Positions 20,449 through 31,660 are shown, numbered from the stretch's first letter. The stretch is DNA of 64,000 nt from Triatoma infestans (GCA_011037195.1 JAAEAF010006163.1:1-64000), one strand, 5' to 3'. Numbers and translations: made by a program. The notes: a model not told the origin generated them from the sequence alone.

Positions 20449-23400
20449 GGAAACGTTGTCTGTCAGGTAAAAAATAAAATTTGTAATAATAATAAAATCA
20501 TTGAAGTATTAGGATATAACGTGGCAGGGCTAAAAAGTAAAATAAATAATCAAGATTTTTTCAATTATGTTTCTAATTTCGAAATTTTCTGTTTCTTTGA
20601 AACACATGTAGAGGAAGGTAACTATATTAAGTTTGAAAAATATTTTTCTGAGTATAAATTGTTTTGGGAACCTGCGAATAGGTATAGTAAATATGGGCGT
20701 GCGTCTGGGGGATATTTATATGGATTAAAAAAGAGTTCGTACCTGCAAAAATATTGTAATTATGAATTGATTGAAAATAAAATGATGATAAAAATACACT
20801 CAAAGTTAGGATCTCTGTATATACTGCCCTTATATTTAAATATAAAAAACTGGAATGAGGAATTTAGCGCACTGAACGATATTGTCGTAAATAATGATAG
20901 TTTGAACTTTGTAGTGTTGGGGGATCTGAATGCCAGAGTAGGACTGGGTCAGGAATTACGCTGGGATGATAATATGGGAAACTTAGAATTTGAAAAGTGT
21001 AGAAAATCAAAGGATGTAAAGGTAAATAGTGAAGGTAAGAAACTTTTAGATTTCTGTGAAGAAAACGGGATGATAATATTAAACGGAAGAACGGAAGGTG
21101 ATGCAGAAGGAGATTTGACTTATATAAGTGCAGTAGGGAACTCGGTAATTGATTTTGGTATTGTATCTATGAATGCGTGCGATGCAGTTAAAGATTTTAA
21201 GGTAGGAAGTGAATACTTTTCCGATCATATGCCAGTAGTAATAAATATAGAAATGGGAGGAGAAACTGAGGGTGAGCAGTGCAACGCGTTGGTACCAAAA
21301 ATGCAGTGGAGGGGTGAATTGTTAGTGGAATACAAAAAACGCCTACTTAATAAAACAGATAATTTTATAAAGAGGATTGAAAAAGTAAAGTTAACTGATT
21401 TTGAAGAAATTATATCGTTAATAGGGGAGTCGTACCCTTTAAAAAAATGCGGGAATTTTAAAATGAAAAGAAAGGAAGCCTGGTATGACAGTGAATGTTA
21501 TAACAGTAGACAAAAAATGTTTAAAGTTCTAAACCTTTTTAGAAAAAGTCAGTCGGATCTAGTTAGAAATAAGTATTTAGAAAGGGTAAAAAAGTACAAA
21601 GAACTTTGTAACGCGAAAAAACAGAATTACTATAGGACCACTACCGCCAAATTTGAAAAAGATACTGATTCTAAGGAGTTTTGGGAATTAGCTAAAATAT
21701 TTAAAAAAACAATCTTTGCAAGGATAGGCAATATATCAGCGGTACAGTGGAAAGAATATTTTAACAAATTGTATAACCTCCCATTAGTATCGAATCCTGT
21801 ATTGTACGCACCGCCTTTGATTGTGGATAATTTTTTAGACAAAAATTTCAGCGGGGCCGAATTGAGATATATAGTAAATAAATTAAAGAAAAATAAAGCA
21901 CCAGGATTGGACCGGATTCCCAATGAATTTTATCAAAATGCACCCGAAAATTTTTGGTCTTTACTGGTTCAGCTGTTTAATGTGTTTTACGATGAGGGCA
22001 GGGTCCCGGCGAGCTTCAAAAAATCGATAGTGTTTCCTTTATTTAAAAAGGGAGACATAAATGAAGTAGAAAACTATAGAGGTATAACGTTCATGGACTC
22101 CATTGCTAAGATTTATACGGGGCTTCTCGCAGAAAGGTTAGTGACCTGGATGGAGGATAAAAAGAAAATAAGTGAAAGTCAAGCGGGATTTAGAAGAGGG
22201 AGATCTGTAGTTGATAACATATTCATATTGACAAACTTAGTGGAATATAAGTGGAATAAGGGGATTAAGAAAATTTACGCATTTTTCATAGACTTTAAGT
22301 CGGCATTCGACTCAATAGATAGAGCTGCTTTGTTTTACAAACTACATAGAGAAGGGCTATCGAATAAATTCATAGAGGGTATTAGGAGCTTATATGATGG
22401 CACTGAAGCAGCGGTCTGGTGTACAGAAGGTCTTACGTCAGTCTTTAAAACCTGTACAGGTGTAAAACAAGGGTGCGTCCTAAGTCCGTATTTATTTATT
22501 TTATTTATAAATGATCTAGCTGAAGAGTTGGAAGGTGGAGTCAGAGTGGGAAAAATTAAAATTAACATGTTGGCCTATGCGGACGACCTCGTGGTTTTGG
22601 CGGAAGATCCCCTAACACTGCAAAGCTTCATTAATAAGATTCATAAATATGCGCTTAAATGGAATCTAACGATAAACTTGCAAAAATCAAAAATTATGGT
22701 TTTTAGAAAATATGGGGGCAAACTCTGTAAAAACGAAAAATGGTATTATGCTAGAGAATTAATAGAATGTGTTAATCAATATAAATATTTGGGATTAATT
22801 ATAACAAGTAACCTGAACCTAAAGTGTAATATGTTGGAAAAAGTGTCAAAAGCGAAACTAGCATTCAATAGTATATGGAGTCTGTTTTTCAGTAACAATG
22901 ATTTGCCTGTAAGTTCTAAATGGAAGTGTTTGATGCTATTATAAGAAGTATTGTAAGTTTTGGAGGGCAGGTCTGGGGATTTAAGTACTATGAGGAAGTT
23001 GAAAAGGTACAAAGATGTTTTATAAAAAAACTTTTTTATCTACCCCAGAATACCCCAAATTATTTTATATATTTAGAAACGGGACGTCATCTGTTGCATT
23101 GTTACACCCTACAGTTAAATTTCAATTATGTTCAAAAAATAATGCAACTCCCGGATGATAGATATGTAAAAGTAATAGCTAATGAAATAATAAAAAGTGA
23201 AATAACGTGGTGTAAAGCGTGGAAAGAGTTATGCAGCAAATATAACTGCCCGCTGGAAATAGATTTCTTAAAGGAGGAGAAGTGGGGTCCAGTTCTTTCA
23301 AAAATGATTGAGAGTTATAAGAGCAGTTTTTTCGAAGATTGTAAGGGATTGGCTGCTAGGGGAACATTTCACGGGTTGTACAGTGTACTGTCCAAAGAGG

Positions 23401-23732
23401 TGAATTATGTTACTGACAGTTTAGACAAAAAATGTATTAGTGCAATTATGAAATGTAGAGGTGAACTCCTAAATCTGAATTGTAAAAGGTATATGCATAA
23501 TAGAACACAGTTGTGTTCATTATGTAACCTAAATGAGGAGGAGGATGGAGTTCACTTCTTGGCAGTATGCCCTATATTGGCCCCTTATAGGATCAAGTAC
23601 TTCCAAACGAGGACGTTAAGTACAGATATGGCAATAGAGTATCTCAATGGAAGGAACTGGAAACTTCTTTATCATTATTATTGTGAAGCGTGGCAGTACA
23701 GGGCTTTTTTAATAAAAGAATTTAATTATTAA
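20449..23732 (+). pseudogene. LINE ORF2: endonuclease-reverse transcriptase, one frameshift near the end
   Basis: The frame is open directly after the ORF1 stop. Endonuclease motifs are GYNVAGLKSK (20512 on), FFETHVEE, VVLGDLNARVG, VIDFGIVS and SDHMPVV. Reverse-transcriptase motifs are KNKAPGLDRIPNEF, QAGFRRGRS, FFIDFKSAFDSID, GVKQGCVLSPYLF and the catalytic MLAYADDLVV. The C-terminus has a Cys-Cys-His-Cys cluster (CSLCNL, then HFLAVC). The frame breaks at about 22920-22930, where one missing base shifts to the frame that ends at 23732 (SIVSFGGQVWG, then YLPQNTPNYF). No ATG lies upstream of the catalytic asparagine in NVAG; the first ATG falls after the ETH block. How ORF2 is initiated is therefore unclear (see findings). 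Confidence 0.88.
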
Positions 23733-24036
23733 AGTGAGCGACTACTCCACACAAATAAAGAAATATAAACAAAGTATTGATATAATTAAAAATAAAAACT
23801 AAACAACAAAATTTGCAGGTATCGAACTCTAATGGGATCAACGAGTAAAATGTAATCAATGTGTAGATGAACTCCTGGCAGACGGTATCACCATGCCAGA
23901 ATTAGCTTGTCTAAGTTAAATTTTTTAATTATTATTATTAGCAAATAAGAAGTATAAGATTATGTTAATTTTTGATAGTTTTGTATAATTTTCTGTTCTA
24001 AAATAAAGCTATTATCTATCTATCTATCTATCTATC

Positions 24037-24330
24037 TAATCAAGAGCGAAATGAGTTATATGTGTCACCAGATATATTAGCGGAAATTAAAGGGGAAAAG
24101 GATTGATTGGCTAAGGCATGTAGAGCGAATATATACGTATGTAATCTGTCTTAAGCAAGATGTACATGAATAAGCCCGAAGGAAGGAAGAAATAAGACGA
24201 GAAAAAGATGGTTGAAACAGATGGAAGATGAATTGAGAGAGATCGGGGTAAGAAGATGGATGTCTAAAGCAATGGACAGGATCGAGTGGAGGAAAATTTA
24301 CTAAAAAGGCCAGGTCCTTTTTAAGGCTGT
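24037..24330 (+). mobile_element. RTE-like LINE fragment, right piece
   Basis: This continues the fragment at 18836-18927: ELYVSPDILAEIKGKRIDWL, RHVER, then after a shift RKRWLKQMEDELREIGVRRW and MDRIEWRKIY. These are the usual last 80 residues of an RTE-type ORF2. It ends at about 24304. Reading the two pieces together gives the pre-insertion site of the 5.1-kb LINE. Confidence 0.75.
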
Positions 24331-24342
24331 AACGTAAATAAA

Positions 24343-25980
24343 CCTGGCGCGAAAAACTCATACAACATTCCCTTACTAGTGTAGTCTAGAAAAAAGAGCC
24401 GCACGTTGAACCAATCCCACAAACATTTGAAATTGGACGTCAAAAAAAAATCCAAGAAACTACTTAAATAATTTTTTTTTTTTTTGAAAAATACGAGATT
24501 TTTCGTATTTCAAATAAAAGTGTAATGTTTATAATGAGATGTTTGTACGGCGATGGCCAGTGGAGTTTTTAAAGAAAAAAAATTCTTTCTTGCTCTACGT
24601 TTCGGGTATCATTGGTGCCCTTCTTCAGGAGCTCTTTAGGGTAGGAGAGAAGTGAACGCTGAGACTGAAATGAAGAGAGAAGAGAGACTGTCTCTTCATT
24701 TCAGTCTCAACGTTCACTACTCTCCTACCCTAAAAAGCTCCTGAAGAAAGGCACCAATGTTCTGAAATGTCATTGGGTGTGTTGAGTTGTTGTGTGTTGT
24801 AGTAGCAGTTGGTGTAGCGCGAGCGGTTTTGTAAAGGGCTTGTGTTTGTAAGTTTTAAGAGAGAGAAGTAATAAGAATAATTAAGAAAACACTGGTGGAT
24901 TAAATTAAATATATTATCTTTAAAGATATTTAAATATTTTACAGGATCACAACTATTATGATTAATAGATCAATTATTAATCTAGAATAAATGTTAATCT
25001 CTATCACTGGCATAAGTTTAAGAGAGCGATTCCTGAAGCAAGTGTTCTGGCTTGAATATCTGTTTTTAAACTATTCTGAAGGAATGTCTTCTCTTCATAG
25101 TTCAAATCCTTTCAAATAATGTTGGTATATCTGGAGATAGTTTTATTGTTTTACCCTAACTGTTTCTTCCCCTTTGTCTCTTGGCTTGCATTGACCTAGA
25201 TTGTAGTACCTGACTCTATCCCCATCACTAAAATACACTATTTGAACTAGCTAATTTTCACAAAATTATTTTACTAAACTATTTTCCAAAAATATTATTT
25301 TTCCATTTCATTCTTCCACTACAGTTACCCGAAACGTAGAGCAAGTAAGAATTTTTTTTTTCTTTAAAAACTCCTCTGGCCATTGCCGTACAAACATTTC
25401 ATTGTAATTTTAAGGCCTGACAATTTGAATACCATTTTAAGTGTAATGTTTATGTGTGTGCAGTTAGCATTTCATTTGATAAAGAAAACCTATATATAGT
25501 CGTATTCGAGAAGGTTTCAAAAAAATTCAAAAACCAATTTCCGAAAGTTGCACTTTGGATTAATCGATTTTCTTCAAATTTGAAATTCTACAAATTATTT
25601 GTAATATGTATTAATATTATATTAGTAAGCAGTGCCATACATTATACTGAAGTGGGTACTTTAAAGGAAACATAAACTTACTGGTTTCCCCCAGAAAACC
25701 CAAAATTCAATTCCCCCAGGAAAAAATTCAAAATAAAAAATACGGAAGATAATATACGATGTTTAAAGTTTTCTAAGTTAAAGTTCGCCATTTATTTCCG
25801 GTTTCCAGATAAATCGTCTTTATACACATACACAAACAAACGCGTATATAAATACTGACACTGACCATTTTATAAAAAAAAGAAAGTAATAATAATAATA
25901 ATTATCTTCGTGTTGAGAGGGGGTTTTATAACTTGTATTTCCGGTGAAAGCTGTATATTTACTCGTGCACAATACGAAGC
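24343..25980 (+). repeat. Old HINE-like repeat copy carrying a foldback insertion
   Basis: It starts CTGGCGCGAAAAACTCATAC and CCCTTACTAG, a diverged form of the family terminus. After the foldback it resumes at 25454 and ends near 25975 with TATTTCCGGTGAAAGC and ACTCGTGCACAATAC. Divergence is high, so this is one of the older copies. Confidence 0.55.
24533..25438. mobile_element. Foldback element with 15-bp target duplication and CTGAAGA/CGAAAC motifs
   Basis: Perfect 15-bp duplications AAGTGTAATGTTTAT lie at 24518-24532 and 25439-25453. The left arm (24534-24678) pairs with 24691-24759, and its outer part pairs again with 25322-25400, so the right arm is split by about 560 bp of non-coding DNA. 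An unpaired tail of about 35 bp follows the right arm. A CTGAAGAAGGGCACC...ACCCGAAACGT core occurs on the minus strand at 24628-24598, and a related version at 24740-24768. A long target duplication plus an asymmetric tail points to copying through RNA rather than to cut-and-paste. The class is not established. Confidence 0.7.
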
Positions 25981-25989
25981 AAATCAAGC

Positions 25990-27055
25990 TAAGTTAGTCT
26001 TAGACATTCGTTTAACATACACACACACACAAAGTGGAGGATGAGGGTATGCTCCTTTGGAAATTTTTTCCCCCTAAGGTCTATCGATGTGTGTCTATCG
26101 ATCCCATTGCGTCGATCGATACATTACAGTCGATAAAACATGATCTCTTCAAATATTAATCGTACAAGTAGGGCTTTAATGAATGTTTATGAATAATGAG
26201 TTTTTGTTTAATTACTGAAAAAAAAATAAATAAAGAAATTAAAAAGAAAATAGACTCAGTATAGCCCACTTTTAATAAATAAAAAACAATCATGTCAGAA
26301 ACAAATCCTTTGTTTTCTAATTTAGCCAGGAATTGTAAATGAAAAAAAGTAAAAATACATGACGAAGGTAAGACTAAACAAAGGATGCAACTTTAATATG
26401 CTTATAGAAGCTGCATAGCAAGAGAGAAAAAACAGGAATAAGCTTCAGATAGAACAGTAGTAAAAAATCTTATATTACCTAGAAAAGCGAAGTATACAAA
26501 AAAAAAAAAAATTATTTAAAGTAAGAAAATTTATTCATAAAAGTTTTATTGTGTGCTATACAATATTTAATTTCTACATAGATAATAGTTAGGAATTTCT
26601 AGTTGAAATAATAAATGATTGGAGCTGTCTGTCAACTTTGGAAATATTCGGTGAGGATTGATTGATTGGATTGATTGTATTCAATAAATTGATTGCTTTT
26701 AACTTATTCAAATAATAAAAGTCAGAATTCATTTTTTTAGGCACAAAAATGAGGAAGTTATCATGTTCAATAAATAGTTGATTTCTTTGTGCTGTTAACA
26801 AAAGATATCATCATATTGTAAAGTTCTAGTAATTATAAACACGATTAGCGGATCTAATAAAATGTAAAAATCGACTTAAGCATTAATATAATGTTCGTCA
26901 AATTAAAAATGATATAAAAATATACTATAAAAACTCGTACTCTTCTCTTGCGGCTGTTTTTCTTAAAATGAATAATTGTTACACAAAATGTTTAATTTCC
27001 ACAACTTCCACCAAGTGTGGAATTATATTTGATTATAGAATAAAGGAATCCCTCA
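25990..27055. other. AT-rich stretch, no gene recognised
   Basis: An ATCGAT-rich cluster at about 26085-26140 is noted separately. The open frame 26801-26589 (minus) shows no family features. No repeat terminus was identified apart from T and A runs. Confidence 0.45.
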
Positions 27056-27059
27056 GATC

Positions 27060-27523
27060 CACAGTAACTAGTGAAATCAATTTTTCAAGGGGGAAAAAAT
27101 GGAGGGGTTTTTCTAGTGGCACTTGAAGTCGGTTTTATTCAATTAGCAATTTTCTTCATCCTTACAATTCTAGCAAAACTTTCAATGGGTCTAAAATTAT
27201 ATATGCACGACACCCAATTCAAATTTTTCTTGGAAAGAAGGTTTCAAATAAAAGTCAAATATATTTAAATAGGCGAATGCTCTATATATGACCGTGTGTA
27301 TTTTAGCAGAATATCTCAAAAGCGAAAAGTTGCAGAAAGCTCGAAACATGGCATTCCATTTAGATATTTACTATCAAGCACAAAGATTTTGGGGCAAAAT
27401 CCATCAACCGGAAGTGGCATCTTTATCGAATATTTCTTCTTTTTTTTTCAGTTTTTCGTAATTTTCTTGAAAACAGCTCAAACGATTTTCTTTAAACATT
27501 GTTATGCTACATACATAATAGCC
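27060..27523 (-). repeat. Diverged HINE-like repeat fragment
   Basis: Family blocks appear in reverse orientation: TGTATTTTAGCAGAATATCTC, ATCAACCGGAAGTGGCA and TTTTTCGTAATTTTCTTG, with a TTTCTTTAAAC block at the end. It is cut off at about 27523, where the inverted part of the R1-like LINE begins. Confidence 0.5.
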
Positions 27524-28280
27524 AATCACTATCCGGCATTATAAGGTTAGAATTTTGTTCCTTTATAGTATCAGCAGCATTTTCCTCACTAATCTCTAAC
27601 GGTATATTATAAATAATTAACCTAGGATTATGTTTTTTTTAATTATGGTAAGTGTTACCATATCTTTACATTTATTGTTGATTTCCTCACATAACATGTC
27701 AATCTCAAATATTTTGAGTTACCTTGTATTAATAAATCACCCTAGTCAATACCAACCTACCTTTAATTTAACAGAGTTTACTTTTTCTTTAATAATTATT
27801 TTTGTTTCTGCATGTTCGATCACAACTTTAGACTTAATAACTGCAGTATAAAATAAATATTGTTAACTTGGTTTACCTTGGTTTGTTTAGATTGGACAGC
27901 GTTACTGCAACTATAACCTATACCATGTTCCATAGCCGGCCACTGTTTATCTGCTTTATTATTGAATATTTCAGATTTCAAACTGTTGTATAGTGAAATA
28001 AATATTTCAATAGCACTTTTAATATCATTACGCAATTCCATAAGTAATCTTCCACTTGATTGAATAACATTATCTAATAAGTTTAGGCACTGATTAAACC
28101 GTTCATCTTCACTTATCGCCATCTTGAACCAAACTCCAATTGAAACTGAAATAATTATCGTCAATAAACTTAATAAAGAGCGTAGGCATTTAGTTATAGA
28201 AGTTGACCCTAATTTGTGAAGGAAAATACTTGCAAATAAATTAAAACTATTTTGGTCTGTCTGCAAAGTTGAAGATTATA
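27524..28280 (-). mobile_element. R1-like LINE, ORF1 N-terminal half in inverted orientation
   Basis: On the minus strand an ATG at 28122-28120 opens MAISEDERFNQCLNLLDNVI, then ELRNDIKSAIEIFISLYNSL, a helical N-terminus seen in R1-type gag-like ORF1 proteins. Further downstream (27840-27535), in changing frames, come KIIIKEKVNSVKLKVG and PRLIIYNIPLEISEENAADT, the RRM-like block of the same protein. Several stops interrupt it. The continuation of this ORF1 (zinc knuckles) lies on the opposite strand immediately to the right. Confidence 0.65.
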
Positions 28281-30095
28281 TATTTATCAGACGATGCTAT
28301 CGGTGTTGTAGATATCATAAAGGTCCTGTAATTTGCCCAGTCTGTTCAGGCGAACATATACCTGAAGATTTCACTGCCTGTAATGATAAAAGTAAATACA
28401 ATTGTAAAAAAACTGCGTTCAGTTCAACAACAAACTTAAGTCAATGAATAAAATTCCAATAAATCATGCTGTTTTTAATAAGAGTTGCAGCTTCTGCTGC
28501 ATTGCATTGAACGAGCTAAAATTTCAATTGATTATGGTTATGAATAATAATCAAAATAGCAACTCAAGAGTTCAAACAGCGAAATTAAATGTTTACAACT
28601 GAATTTACAAAGATCTCATGCAGCTACTAGTAATATGGTAGACATTATTGAAAGATGGAGCATAGATTTAGCTTTAATACAAGAACCGTACTGTCAAAAT
28701 TATTCTGTAGCTGGGTTTCCAAAACATTGGCGAGTTTTCCAAGCAGGTATGGATCGGAAAAGAGCTGCTATCATGGTTCCAAAATCTAATCTTGATGTGA
28801 TGACATATATATCAGAGTCATGTGAAGATGTGGTATTTCTACTAAATTACTTCAGCAAATGGTACGGTTTTTTTCTCTGTAGTATCTCTGTGATAAGAAT
28901 GATATTAAACAGGAATTTATTTAAATTAGAAAATGGCTTACAATCTATAAGAAATAAAAACATAATTGCTGTTATTACTGGAATGGATAGCAACTCGAGA
29001 TCTAATATGTGGTATTAAGATTTTATTACAAGCGTCCGAGGATATATTATGGAAGTCATTCTGGCCGCCAACTCTTTACTTTTATTAAATGAAAATGATG
29101 GTTTACCGACTTTCCAAACCAAGAGAGGCAAGAGCAAGAGCAGAGCTGGAAAGCATCAGAGACATTTTCCGTGATAGCCCGAACGCCCGAAACCGGTCGA
29201 TGACCACAAAAAGAAGAAGGCTATAATGGAAAATGTCTCTGATGTTAACGTCACGTACTTACTCAATGACATCAAAAATTTCCAGGTGTCACAACAGTGA
29301 CGAGGAGAGTGCCTCAGATCATAGAATTCTGTCTTTTGTTATAGATTTCAAAGTAGCCTGGCATCGACAAACCAGCATCGAAAGAGGGCCTCTCTTCTCT
29401 CTGCTGTGGCTGCATTCTCTTTGCTGTGGATGGGTGCAATTACATTAGTAATAAAATTAAATCCTCGCAAGACTTAAATGAAATAACAGAGAAGATAAGT
29501 GATGTGGTAAGTTTTGCTTGTAGCGCATCAATCCTTCGTTATAAAGAGAACAAACATGACAAGAAATCAGTCCTTGGTGGTCAGCAGAGATACCAGACAT
29601 GCGGCACAAATTCCGGAAGGCGAGGAGATTGTTTCAGCGTACTACTAGAAACAAGCAATTGAGAGAGGACTGCAAGAACCTTTACTATTTATTAAAGAAA
29701 AACTATACCAACTGTGTAAGGAGAGCGAAAATTGATTCTTAGAAGGATTATTGTAATGTCAGCAATCAGCAAAACCATGGAACGCTATTTATACGATCGT
29801 TGCGGATAAAAAAACAACGTCATTAATTCCGACAACTGTGTGTAAAAAGGACGGCACTTATACTACTTACACCAAAAAAACATTATCAGTTATAAGTAAA
29901 ACATTATGGATAAGTGAGTTGCCAGAGATTTAGAAGAAGATGCAGAATCTCATAAACAATTGAAAGCTATAGTCGAACATTACAAATCCACTATATTTTG
30001 TAGCCCTCAGATGTTTGTAGGATCCCAAGTTCCCTCAAGAAATCGATAGTCTACTTCTACCACCGAGCTTAATAAGCTCGCTTACAAATTTTTAT
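28281..30095 (+). mobile_element. R1-like LINE, ORF1 zinc knuckles and ORF2 endonuclease
   Basis: At 28296-28420 the plus strand reads RCYRCCRYHKGPVICPVCSG, the cysteine-rich end of a gag-like ORF1. ORF2 follows: IERWSIDLALIQEPYCQNYS (from about 28641) is the R1-type endonuclease start with the catalytic QEPY glutamate, and SASDHRILSFVI (about 29308) is its final SDH motif. Beyond it, about 29565-29660, WWSAEIPDMRHKFRKARRLF is the linker before the reverse transcriptase. Stops, frameshifts and an inserted hairpin repeat (29139-29247) show decay. The copy fades out near 30095. Confidence 0.72.
29139..29247. repeat. Compact hairpin repeat inserted in the R1-like endonuclease
   Basis: Arms AGCATCAGAGACATTTTCCG and its reverse complement CGGAAAATGTCTCTGATG (one variant base) enclose about 45 bp with GCCCGAAACCGGTCGATG. 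The repeat splits the LINE frame between KRGKS and DVNV. It is the best preserved of three copies (others at 306-1562 and 62323-62532). Confidence 0.7.
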
Positions 30096-30098
30096 AAT

Positions 30099-30851
30099 TA
30101 CTTCCTCTTACTCCTAGTAAGAGGAAGTATTGTAATCGTGTCAAATTTTCGATATTGAGTTTTCACCGGAAATATCCGTTTTGAGGTGCTCTGAGTCCAA
30201 AAAAGTGGTTTTTAGAAAATGGTCTGTGTGTGTGTATGTATGTATGTGAACAGCGTAGCTTAAAAACAAAAAACCGTAGAAAGTTGAAACTTGATATTCC
30301 TTCCGTTTAGGTATCACCATGGGTTGCCCTCTAAAGTGCTATTTCAGTTTATTATACAATTCTATCATCTAAACAATACTAATTAGAATTAAATGCGTTG
30401 TTGAAATTCCGAGTTTGGAAAAATTCGGATGATCGAAAGTGCGGTTTTACTAAAATGTATTTTTCAGTTTCTGGAATTTCTGAATTTTGCACTTTCTTGC
30501 AATTTCTAAAAAAAAATGGCTCCGACGATTTTCTTCAAAAATGGTATATCAACTACACATCCAAAGATCTACCACTCTTATTTAAAACATTTCTCTAGAA
30601 AAATTCATTTAAGGGCACTTTTGGGGGAGGGGTGGGGTTAGGTTTCCTTTAAAGTGCTATCATAGTTGACTATATTGATGGCCAATAGTCCAAGTTATAA
30701 GAAAATTAGTAAACCGGAAGTGCGCTTTTACTGAACTGTTTTTTCTGTTTTAGCCAAATTTCATTGAATTTTGTACATAAACTATAAAGTTTGTCAATTA
30801 TAATTTTGAGAATAGGAGTAAGAGAAAGTTGTGTGAGTGTTTCACACCAGA
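30099..30851 (-). repeat. HINE-like repeat copy with complete terminal hairpin
   Basis: The terminal hairpin CTTCCTCTTACT/AGTAAGAGGAAG is at 30100-30128, and the TG microsatellite is at 30222-30245. All blocks follow in order to the ACCAGA terminus at 30851 and a T run. Part of the middle (GGTTGAGGAATTTTGAC block) is deleted. Confidence 0.82.
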
Positions 30852-31605
30852 TTTTTTTTTTTTATTAAAATTACTACGATATAAGATTTAAAAGTGACAT
30901 AATATTTATATGTACTGAGTTGGGAATCAGTGTATGGATAAACCCCATACCATGTTGAGGATAATTCCTTTATGTTTTCATAGAAAAACCGACATGAAAT
31001 AAATGGCCAACTTCCAAAAAATTGGCTGGCTACATATAGATGTGACTTATGGTAGAGCTCAGCTGATTTATTGATTTGTTATTAAATAAATAAAGTGCCA
31101 TCTATAATCTTGTTTAACAATTATTCCGTTTTAAAAGCGTTACAATTCTAAAAATAAGTTGAAGATATTTAAACAATTGTAATATATTTCAACAAAAGAT
31201 CCATCTTAGATGGAATCTGAGAACGAATTCATCATGTCCGTTTAAAAAACAAAAAAATACAAAAAAAAAAAAGTTAGATTAGACTGTGTGAAGACAATGA
31301 AGCATTTCTGTTTATTAAAATTCAATATGGCAAATGAATAATTGATCCAAATACACACATGTTCCTTATTCTTTATAACTGATTTTTTTTTTAAACAAAA
31401 TGCCTATTTACAGAATAGATTTTTTATGTTGTCGCGATTTTCTTGAAAATGGCTAAGAAGACTTCTTTTTTTTATATATACGCATGGTCAGTAGATTTAC
31501 GGTACCACCATCGGCGAAGAATGAAGGGGATTAAAAATTTAGTAAAAATTCCGACTCTTAAGAAAATTACCCAATCTGAGAGTAAGAATGTTTTGACGTA
31601 CTCCG
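30852..31605. other. AT-rich stretch, no gene recognised
   Basis: The open frame 31443-31814 crosses a repeat boundary and is not a real gene. A GATTTTCTTGAAAATGGCT block at 31435-31455 is a scrap of the HINE-like family. Nothing else could be identified. Confidence 0.45.
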
Positions 31606-31660
31606 AAAATGAAAAAAAAACTGGTACGAAACACTCACACGACTTTCTCTTACTGCAAAA

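Larger units (their letters stand above)
18928..24036 (+). mobile_element. Nearly complete two-ORF non-LTR retrotransposon (LINE)
   Basis: The element is about 5.1 kb. It has a 5' leader (18928-19553), ORF1 (RNA-binding), ORF2 (endonuclease plus reverse transcriptase), a 3' region and a TATC tetranucleotide tail (24012-24036). The 12-bp target duplication TAATCAAGAGCG is perfect at 18916-18927 and 24037-24048, which marks both ends and suggests a recent insertion. ORF2 has an apurinic-type endonuclease at its N-terminus and a Cys-His cluster at its C-terminus, but no RNase H, so it falls in the broad Jockey/CR1-like range rather than I or R1. I cannot fix the clade by eye. Two single-base frameshifts disable this copy as sequenced. 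Confidence 0.9.

Noticed and set aside
24598..24628. True hammerhead ribozyme
   Set aside because: CTGAAGA and CGAAAC are present, but stem II has a non-pairing base at its first position and stems I and III are not convincing by eye.
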